In this document: positions 15,989 through 21,519 of the stretch, piece by piece
Numbering within the stretch: position 1 is the stretch's first letter
How the letters are laid out: each line of letters begins with the position of its first letter
Origin: Roseiarcus sp052147395
GTDB lineage: Bacteria > Pseudomonadota > Alphaproteobacteria > Rhizobiales > Beijerinckiaceae
Direction: 5' to 3'
DNA: 21,519 nt
Assembly: GCA_052147395.1 (NCBI GenBank)
Contig: JBKQKS010000002.1
Coordinates: 1 to 21,519 of the forward strand
The notes under the pieces: model-generated
The model's database searches: none
The model's input: only the letters and a program-made list of their open reading frames with translations
Told to the model about the DNA's origin: nothing
Translations under genes and position numbers: made by a program

Positions 15989-16075
15989 GCGGCGAGGTGG
16001 GACGAACCCGGATCGTGGCGTCGGAAGCGGTGTGCTCCAGAGGGCGGGGGGCGGTCGTTGTATGCGCTGTCCATC

Positions 16076-16159
16076 GGAGCGTCGGCCCTTCGGCAAGCTC
16101 GGGGCAGGCTGTCCACGCCGACGTTCGCCTCGTGACGTCGGCGTGGACGCCGACGCTCC
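16076..16159. repeat. Large palindrome with 25-bp arms, left arm split by a 24-bp unit
   Basis: The right arm is 16135-16159. Its exact complement is found as 16076-16086 plus 16111-16124 (11+14 = 25 bases). Between them lie exactly 24 bases (16087-16110) that resemble repeat R2 (CGAGCTTGCCGAAGG on the minus strand). The loop is 10 bases (16125-16134). It sits between the convergent response regulator and histidine kinase genes, where the uninterrupted hairpin may have acted as a two-way transcription stop. Confidence 0.8.
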
Positions 16160-16210
16160 TCGATCGCGCCAACGGCCAGCGTCGCCTTCGGGTCGCAACC
16201 GGTCCGCGCG

Positions 16211-17776
16211 CTACCGCGCCAGCACCTGGATCAGCGTCGCCTGCAAGGCCCGGGTGTCGACGGGTTTCGTCAGCCAGGGCAGCCCGGAGCCGCGTAACGC
16301 GGCGACCGCGTCCGCGTCGGTCGAGCCGCTGATCAGCACCACCGACGGGTTGGCGCCGCTCGCGCGCACCGCCTCGACGAATTGCAGGCCGGTTTCGCCT
16401 TCGCCGAGGTCGAAGTCGACGATCATCGCCTCCGGGGCTTCGGAGGCGTCGAACGCTGCGCGCGCCGCCGGGATCGAGGACGCCGCCCGCGCCTGCGCGC
16501 CGCAATCGACGAATTCCTGCTTCATCGCCGCCGCGCACAGAGGATCGTCGTCGAGGATGAGCAGGCGCAGCCCGGACAGCCCCGCCTTGCCCGGCGCGGC
16601 GCGGCGCAGCGCGCGCTCGGCGGCATGAGCCTCGCGCAGCCAGATCGTGAATGCGCTGCCTTTGCCCGGCCGCGAGCGCAAGGTGAGCCGCCCGCCCATC
16701 ATCGTCGTCAGCCGCTGCGCGATGGCGAGGCCGAGGCCGATGCCGTCGTTGGGGCCTCGCGCCGCCATCTTGTCGCGATGGAATTCCTCGAACACCCGTT
16801 CGCGGCGATCGGGCGCGATGCCGGGCCCGGTGTCGACGACGCTGACGCCGATCCCGTCCGGACCGCGCCGCACGCCGAGCAGCACGCCGCCGCCGAGTGT
16901 GAATTTGAGCGCATTGGCGATGAGATTGCGCACCGCTATTTCCAGCAGGGTGCGGTCGGCGACCACCGCACGTCCGCGGGCGCGCGCGACGCGGAATTCG
17001 AGGCCGCGGTCGCCCGCGGTGGCGGCGAAGCCCGGCCGCAGCGCCGTGAACAATTCGTCGAGCGCGACCGGCCCGAGGCTCGGCTTGATGAGCCCGGCCT
17101 CGATCTTCGACATGTCGAGCAGCGCGTCGATCATCGCCCTGAGCGAGCGCAACGACTGGTCGACATTGCCGATCAGCTCGGCGGCTTCGCCTTCGGGCAG
17201 GCGGCGCGACAGCGCGCTGACGAACAGCGTCATGGCGTGCAACGGCTGGCGCAGGTCGTGGCTCGCCGCGGCGAGAAACCGCGACTTGGATCGGTTGGCT
17301 TCGATCGCCTGGTCGCGGGCGGCTTTCAACCGCGTTTCGAAGTCCCGCTCGCGGGTGATGTCGAGCAGCATGACGAAGGCGCCCTGGACGCGGCCCGTCG
17401 CGTCGACGTCGGGATAGGCGAATCCGCGCGCGACGTTGATCATGCCGCCGGCGAAATGCACCGGCGTCTCGAATTCGGCGTGCTCGCCGGCCAACGCTCG
17501 AAGCAGCCCCGCCCGCAGCGGACCGGCGAGATTCGCGCCGAGTTCGTCGAGACGCTTGTTCAGATACGCCGACGGCCTGACGCCCGTCCAGGCGTCGACC
17601 GTCTCGTTGACGAAATGGCAGACCAGGTTCACGTCGAAATAGGCGAGCACGCCGGGCAGGCCGTCCGCCATCACGTTTAGCATTTGGGCGTCGCAGAGGA
17701 ATCGCGTCGTGCGTTCCTTGCCGATGCAGTGGAACGGCAGACGCATCTCTACAGGTGCTGGCAGGACCTCAGACAT
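16211..17776 (-). CDS. PAS-containing hybrid sensor histidine kinase (HisKA-HATPase-REC)
   Basis: 521 residues with no transmembrane segment, so probably cytosolic. A PAS domain (about 32-145; LPGVLAYFDVNLVCHFVNETV, here LPGVLAYFD...FVNETV) is followed by a coiled coil (145-165). Next is HisKA with the H-box SHDLRQPLHAM (phospho-His173), then HATPase with N-box NLIANALKF (284-292), DTGPGIAP (315-322) and GIGLGLAIAQRL (345-356). The C-terminal receiver (about 402-521) has acidic triad D409-D411, phospho-Asp454 and Lys504. No heme-binding FixL-type PAS histidine is obvious, so the signal is unknown. The ATG has a GAGG ribosome site. It is divergent from the FixK-like gene and convergent with the LuxR-type response regulator, the probable output. 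Confidence 0.93.
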   Translation of the reverse strand: MSEVLPAPVEMRLPFHCIGKERTTRFLCDAQMLNVMADGLPGVLAYFDVNLVCHFVNETVDAWTGVRPSAYLNKRLDELGANLAGPLRAGLLRALAGEHAEFETPVHFAGGMINVARGFAYPDVDATGRVQGAFVMLLDITRERDFETRLKAARDQAIEANRSKSRFLAAASHDLRQPLHAMTLFVSALSRRLPEGEAAELIGNVDQSLRSLRAMIDALLDMSKIEAGLIKPSLGPVALDELFTALRPGFAATAGDRGLEFRVARARGRAVVADRTLLEIAVRNLIANALKFTLGGGVLLGVRRGPDGIGVSVVDTGPGIAPDRRERVFEEFHRDKMAARGPNDGIGLGLAIAQRLTTMMGGRLTLRSRPGKGSAFTIWLREAHAAERALRRAAPGKAGLSGLRLLILDDDPLCAAAMKQEFVDCGAQARAASSIPAARAAFDASEAPEAMIVDFDLGEGETGLQFVEAVRASGANPSVVLISGSTDADAVAALRGSGLPWLTKPVDTRALQATLIQVLAR

Positions 17777-17863
17777 TCATCCTCGTCCCGACACGCTATC
17801 ACGGACCGCCGACATGCGACACTCTGACCCACCAGCAAAGGTTCACACAATCTGCCGATCGAC

Positions 17864-17881
17864 ATATGCCTTTAGGCATAT
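17864..17881. promoter_or_regulatory. 18-bp perfect palindrome between kinase and FixK-like genes
   Basis: ATATGCCTTTAGGCATAT has 8-bp arms and a 2-bp centre. It lies 88 bp from the kinase ATG and 84 bp from the FixK-like ATG, nearly the middle of the divergent gap. It is not an FNR box. It is a plausible operator, for instance for the LuxR-type response regulator of this block. Confidence 0.5.
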
Positions 17882-17964
17882 CCGTTCGACTAGCACGTCT
17901 GGCGAATGGCGTCGCCGCGCCGTTGCCGTCATCAATGATTCACGGTCAAGGGATGGAGCGCACG

Positions 17965-18699
17965 ATGACTTTGGTAGTCAACCCCGGCGATGGCGCTTTC
18001 AAACCGGTGGGTGGACCGTTCGATCTCAACGAAGTGTCGGGTGGTCGCCTGGGGCACTCGGAGACGTCGGTGGCCCAATATTTGGCGAACGAAGAGGTCG
18101 CGGGCGAAGGGGATCCGGCTGAGAACTACTTCATGGTCGTCAAGGGCGTGTTTCGGTCCGTCAAAATGACCCGCGACGGCCGCCGGCAGATCTTCTCCTT
18201 CTACATGCCGGGCGACATGTGCGGCCTGGAGCCGGACCCCTATTACGACTTGACCATCGAGGCGGTCACCGCAGGCTCGATGGCGGCGATTTCGCGCTCC
18301 GCCTGCCGCGCGCGCATGAACCGTGATCCGCAATTCAACGCTTTCGTGTTCGAGGCGGCGACGCGGGCGCTATCGCTCTCGGTCGACCACATGACGATGG
18401 TCGGGCGGTCCTCCGCCGAAGAGCGGCTCGCCTGGTTCCTCAAGATGCTGCGCGACCGCGCGAGCATTCCCGGCCGGCAGCCGCCGATGGTCGAACTCGT
18501 CATGCAGCGCCAGGACATCGCCGACTATCTCGGCCTCACCATCGAGACCGTGAGCCGCACTTTCACCCACATGAAGGATCGCGGCCTCATCGCCTTGCCG
18601 ACCACGCGCCGCGTCGAGATCCTCAAGCCCGACATGCTCGAGCGCTTGGCCGCCGCCGATCGCGACTCGCCCGAGTGGGGTCGCCGCTGCTGCGCCTGA
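17965..18699 (+). CDS. FixK-like Crp/Fnr-family transcriptional regulator
   Basis: 244 residues from the ATG at 17965, which has GGAG (17955-17958) at good spacing; several longer in-frame starts lack this. The cyclic-nucleotide-binding-like barrel spans about 25-130 (YFMVVKGVFRSVKMTRDGRR, FYMPGDMCGL). After the dimer helix, the Crp-type winged helix reads QRQDIADYLGLTIETVSRTF (181-200). The recognition helix carries E194, S197 and R198, the E-x-x-S-R set that reads TTGA half-sites in FNR and FixK. The N-terminus lacks the four Fe-S cysteines of FNR, so it is FixK-like and cannot sense oxygen through a cluster. The only cysteines are C86, C114 and a CC pair at the C-terminus. The likely targets are the boxes at 15269, 19805 and 20193. 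Confidence 0.9.
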   Translation: MTLVVNPGDGAFKPVGGPFDLNEVSGGRLGHSETSVAQYLANEEVAGEGDPAENYFMVVKGVFRSVKMTRDGRRQIFSFYMPGDMCGLEPDPYYDLTIEAVTAGSMAAISRSACRARMNRDPQFNAFVFEAATRALSLSVDHMTMVGRSSAEERLAWFLKMLRDRASIPGRQPPMVELVMQRQDIADYLGLTIETVSRTFTHMKDRGLIALPTTRRVEILKPDMLERLAAADRDSPEWGRRCCA

Positions 18700-18730
18700 G
18701 CCCCTCGTCAACCTCCCGATCCCGCCTCGC

Positions 18731-18754
18731 AACGCCCCTTGCGGGGCGTTTTTT
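18731..18754 (+). terminator. Rho-independent terminator of the FixK-like gene
   Basis: AACGCCCC-TTGC-GGGGCGTT is followed by four more T (a run of six), 31 bp after the FixK-like stop. An 8-bp stem, tetraloop and T-run make a textbook terminator, which insulates the convergent stress-protein gene. Confidence 0.9.
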
Positions 18755-18783
18755 CATCTGCCCGCGGCGCTGGGCCCCGCCGG

Positions 18784-19662
18784 TCAATGGGCGAAGAACA
18801 GCGGCACGCGCGCCAATTGCAGCGCCGAGGCCGTGGCGCCGCCGTAGACCCATCGGCCGGCCCGCGGGTAGCCGTAGCCGCCGAGCACCAGGATCCCGGC
18901 GCCGAACTGCTCGGCTTCTTCCGTCAGCGTCAACGCCACGTCGCGGCCGCGGCTGGGGACGTGTCGGGTTTCGACCGCCACGTCGTGCCGCGTCAGGTTG
19001 CGGGCGAGCAGGTCGATGGTGTCCTGGGAATCGCCGATCTCGTGATCCTCGGCGTCGACCACCACGATGCGCGTGAGCCGCGCGCGGCGCAACAGCGGCA
19101 AGGCTTCGCGCAGCGCCCGCGCGGACTCGCGCGAACCATTCCAGGCGATGAGCGCGCGTTTCGGCGGTCCACGGAAAGCTGCGGCCGGCGTCGCCAGCAC
19201 CACCGGTCGCCCGGATTCGAACAGGCAAGCCTCGAATACTGCGCGTTCGAGATCTCCGCCTCCCGGCGACCAGCCCATGACGGTCAGATCGGCGGTTCGC
19301 GCTCGCCGCGCGCACAGGCGCCCGACCTCCTGCTCGAAAGCGTCGACGCGCTTGAGATCGTTGTGCGACGAGAGCGTAGCATAGATCGTTCTCAGCCTGC
19401 GCTCCGAGAGCGAGGCCTCCTCGCTGGCTTGCTGCTGGGCATGGATCCAACCCTCGGGGTTCGCCGATGTGGCGAGCGACATCGGATAGTAGGGCACGAG
19501 CCCGACCATCAGGCCGCTCAGATGGGCGCCGAACTGCACACAGAGTCCGTCGGCGTAACCGAGGGCGCGAAGCGAGGCGTCCGATTCGTCCTGAGGGACG
19601 AACACGTCGCGAAACGCCTCGTTCCGGACTTCTCCGCTCGCCGACTTTTCGGCGGCGCTCAT
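18784..19662 (-). CDS. Tandem universal stress protein (two Usp domains)
   Basis: 292 residues from the ATG at 19660-19662, which has GGGGAG upstream; the frame extends to 19779, but those starts would lie too close to the regulatory box. Two Usp repeats are seen: domain 1 (about 15-145), opening FRDVFVPQDESDASLRAL and with LTVMGWSPGG; and domain 2 (about 165-292), opening KRALIAWNGSRESARALREA and ending with ILVLGGYGYPRAGRWVYGG, i.e. the G-x2-G-x9-G-(S/T) ATP-binding loop. Such tandem Usp proteins accumulate under oxygen limitation or stress in many proteobacteria. A perfect FNR/FixK palindrome at 19805-19818 lies 149 bp upstream. It is convergent with the FixK-like gene across the terminator. 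Confidence 0.9.
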   Translation of the reverse strand: MSAAEKSASGEVRNEAFRDVFVPQDESDASLRALGYADGLCVQFGAHLSGLMVGLVPYYPMSLATSANPEGWIHAQQQASEEASLSERRLRTIYATLSSHNDLKRVDAFEQEVGRLCARRARTADLTVMGWSPGGGDLERAVFEACLFESGRPVVLATPAAAFRGPPKRALIAWNGSRESARALREALPLLRRARLTRIVVVDAEDHEIGDSQDTIDLLARNLTRHDVAVETRHVPSRGRDVALTLTEEAEQFGAGILVLGGYGYPRAGRWVYGGATASALQLARVPLFFAH

Positions 19663-19804
19663 GCGCGCATCTCCCCGGTTTTCCGCAAGCGCTTCTGAGC
19701 GCAAAGCGAGATCGAGCGACGCTGCCCGCGCACCGAGGACACTTCGGGCCCTCCTCGGTCGCTCCATCGCCGAGGCCACGCTATCTTCCGCACGCGCGGG
19801 ACTG

Positions 19805-19818
19805 TTGACCTAGGTCAA
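19805..19818 (-). promoter_or_regulatory. FNR/FixK-type box of the universal stress protein gene
   Basis: TTGAC-CTAG-GTCAA, part of a 16-bp perfect palindrome (GTTGACCTAGGTCAAC, 19804-19819). A -41.5 position would put the transcript start near 19770, about 108 nt before the ATG at 19662, and rules out the upstream start codon at 19779. Confidence 0.75.
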
Positions 19819-20192
19819 CGTATGCAGGCGTCTGCGATCGCGCGAATCGCCGCGAAAATGCGCGACGACGACGGCGACGGTTACGACCTTCGGCTGGCGC
19901 GCGGAATTGCACGGCGGCAAATATGCGACGAGCAACCGGCGCGCTCGCGGGCAACGCGGGCGCCGAGGTTTCTCGAGGCGCGCGGCGAATCGTCACACAG
20001 GCTCGAGCAGTGAAGCGAAACGCCGTCGAAAGCCCTTCGATTCCAAGGGACTCTGCACATTTTGCGCCTCGAGTTCGCGCTCTCGGGACTGGACAGCAGA
20101 CGTCCGGCAGGTATGAAAGGCGAGCCACGGTGGCAGGGGGACAGGCGTCCAATCCACATCCTACGAACGCGTCGTGCGGCCGTGCTTCGGTA

Positions 20193-20206
20193 TTGACTTG
20201 GATCAA
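20193..20206 (+). promoter_or_regulatory. FNR/FixK-type box of ccoN
   Basis: TTGAC-TTGG-ATCAA, centred 70.5 bp before the ccoN ATG. Both half-sites fit TTGAY. This is the well-known arrangement in which FixK or FNR switches on ccoNOQP under micro-oxic conditions. A -41.5 position gives a ~29-nt leader. Confidence 0.82.
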
Positions 20207-20269
20207 CGCGCCCGTCTGCTCATCCTCCAAGGTTTCGCCGTTTTCCGCAAAGCGCACAGGGGGTTCCGA

Positions 20270-21519
20270 ATGCAGGCGGCAAGCACAAACAAATCACTGC
20301 GAGTGGGCGAGGTCGGTTTGGCCGTCGTACTCGCTGTGCTCGCTTTGGCGTGTCTCTTCATCGCTGCAAAGACGATCGAGCCCGCCTACGCGTTCCACAT
20401 GTACGTGGGCGCGCTGTTCAGCGCGCTCGGGATCTTCCTCATCTTCCAACGCTACAACGCCCGTCCGGCCGGTCCCGTGCCGCTCGAGATCGACGGCAAG
20501 CCGAACTACAACTTCGGCCCGATCAAGTTCGCCTCGCTGGCGGCCTTGTTCTGGGGCCTGGCGGGCATGGCGGTGGGCATCTACATCGCCTTCGAGCTCG
20601 CCTATCCCTGGCTCAACATCGCGCCCTGGTTCAACTTCGGCCGCCTGCGTCCGTTGCACACTTCGGCGGTGATCTTCGCCTTCGGCGGCAACGTGCTGCT
20701 CGCGACGTCGTTGTATGTCGTGCAACGCACCAGCCGCGCGCGTCTGGCGGGCGATCTCGCGCCTTGGTTCGTCATTCTCGGCTACAACGCGTTCATCGTC
20801 ATCGCCGGCACCGGCTATCTGCTCGGCATCACCGAGAGCAAGGAATACGCCGAGCCCGAATGGTACGCCGACCTCTGGCTGACCATCGTCTGGGTCGTCT
20901 ACCTGCTGGTGTTCCTCGGCACGCTGATGCGCCGCAAGGAGCCGCACATCTACGTCGCGAACTGGTTCTACCTGGCCTTCATCTTGACGATCGCGATGCT
21001 GCATCTCGGCAACAACGCCACCGTTCCGATCTCCGTGTTCTCCTCGAAGTCGGTGATCCTGTGGAGCGGCGTGCAGGACGCGATGTTCCAGTGGTGGTAC
21101 GGCCACAACGCGGTCGGGTTCTTCCTCACCGCGGGCTTCCTCGGCATCATGTACTACTACGTGCCGAAGCGCGCGGAGCGTCCGGTCTACTCCTATCGCC
21201 TGTCGATCATCCACTTCTGGGCGCTGATCTTCCTCTACATCTGGGCGGGTCCGCACCATCTGCACTACACGGCTCTGCCGGATTGGGCGCAGACGCTCGG
21301 CATGACCTTCTCAATTATGCTGTGGATGCCCTCCTGGGGCGGCATGATCAACGGCGTGATGACGCTGTCGGGGGCGTGGGACAAGCTGCGCACCGATCCG
21401 GTCCTGCGCATGATGGTCGTATCGGTTGCCTTCTACGGCATGTCGACTTTCGAAGGGCCCTTGATGTCGATCAAGTCGGTGAACTCGCTAAGCCACTACA
21501 CCGACTGGACCATCGGCCA
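20270..21519 (+). CDS. ccoN: Cytochrome cbb3 oxidase catalytic subunit CcoN (3' end outside window)
   Basis: 416 residues are present and the frame runs off the window. The ATG at 20270 has AGGGGG at 20258-20263. It is a heme-copper oxidase subunit I with many membrane helices. Visible landmarks: RLRPLHTSAVIF with the low-spin heme ligand His130; WWYGHNAVGFF with CuB ligand His279; FLYIWAGPHHLHYTA with the catalytic cross-link Tyr323 and CuB ligands His329/His330; and SLSHYTDWTIG, where His409 is close to the high-spin heme and the usual GHVH would follow just past the window end. The enzyme reduces O2 with high affinity and pumps protons at the end of the micro-oxic respiratory chain. ccoO, ccoQ and ccoP should follow downstream. 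Control by the box at 20193-20206 is expected. Confidence 0.97.
   Translation, partial: MQAASTNKSLRVGEVGLAVVLAVLALACLFIAAKTIEPAYAFHMYVGALFSALGIFLIFQRYNARPAGPVPLEIDGKPNYNFGPIKFASLAALFWGLAGMAVGIYIAFELAYPWLNIAPWFNFGRLRPLHTSAVIFAFGGNVLLATSLYVVQRTSRARLAGDLAPWFVILGYNAFIVIAGTGYLLGITESKEYAEPEWYADLWLTIVWVVYLLVFLGTLMRRKEPHIYVANWFYLAFILTIAMLHLGNNATVPISVFSSKSVILWSGVQDAMFQWWYGHNAVGFFLTAGFLGIMYYYVPKRAERPVYSYRLSIIHFWALIFLYIWAGPHHLHYTALPDWAQTLGMTFSIMLWMPSWGGMINGVMTLSGAWDKLRTDPVLRMMVVSVAFYGMSTFEGPLMSIKSVNSLSHYTDWTIG

Larger units (their letters stand above)
19663..20269. other. Long intergenic region between the stress protein and ccoN
   Basis: About 600 bp with two FNR/FixK-type boxes, at 19805-19818 and 20193-20206. 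The stretch 19820-20190 shows no ribosome-site-backed frame, repeat or hairpin with a T-run; it may simply be leader DNA, or hide a small RNA. Confidence 0.55.

Overview
This is a GC-rich chromosomal window (about two thirds G+C by eye) from an alphaproteobacterium, probably of the order Hyphomicrobiales (Rhizobiales). I base this on the gene mix (FliK next to a lytic transglycosylase, GtrA/NnrU/AlkB, FixK-type control of a cbb3 oxidase), the codon use and the style of the intergenic repeats. I cannot name the genus. The window holds 20 supported protein genes, two of them cut by the window ends, and no rRNA, tRNA or CRISPR that I can see.

Layout. 1-1147: the 3' end of flagellar fliK overlapping a secreted lytic transglycosylase. 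1316-4030: a LysR regulator facing away from a membrane diguanylate cyclase, which is followed by a small J-domain-like (HPD) protein. 4075-5732: a minus-strand cluster GtrA - NnrU - AlkB. 6294-7100: an alpha/beta hydrolase. 7376-8921: an accessory patch with an MntA/HepT-type toxin-antitoxin pair and an AT-rich, evidently acquired SAM methyltransferase. 9076-11901: secA. 12244-14293: a cyclopropane-fatty-acid-synthase-family enzyme convergent with a short-chain dehydrogenase. 14616-21519: a block that looks like an oxygen/redox-responsive regulon, with an unknown 201-residue protein, a LuxR-type response regulator, a PAS hybrid histidine kinase, a FixK-like Crp/Fnr regulator, a tandem universal stress protein and the start of ccoN (cbb3 cytochrome oxidase subunit I).

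How the right-hand block may work together. Three FNR/FixK-type boxes (TTGAC-N4-GTCAA or -ATCAA) lie at 15269-15282, 19805-19818 and 20193-20206. They sit in front of the response regulator and, divergently, the unknown protein; the universal stress protein; and ccoN. The Crp/Fnr protein encoded in the same block has the E-x-x-S-R recognition helix expected for these boxes but no N-terminal Fe-S cysteines, so it is more FixK-like than FNR-like. An 18-bp perfect palindrome between the kinase and fixK-like genes may be an operator for the two-component system. The inferred circuit is kinase/response regulator -> FixK-like -> oxidase, stress protein and the response regulator itself.

The least ordinary feature is the intergenic repeat architecture. 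A roughly 150-bp family with hairpin ends arranged as inverted repeats occurs three times (plus one solo end). A separate ~24-bp unit (core CCTGAGCTTGTCGAAGG) appears nested inside three different host repeats: the 150-bp element at 14384-14501, an otherwise perfect 25-bp-arm palindrome at 16076-16159, and another copy of itself at 7126-7170. This looks like repeated insertion of a very small unit into hairpin-forming DNA.
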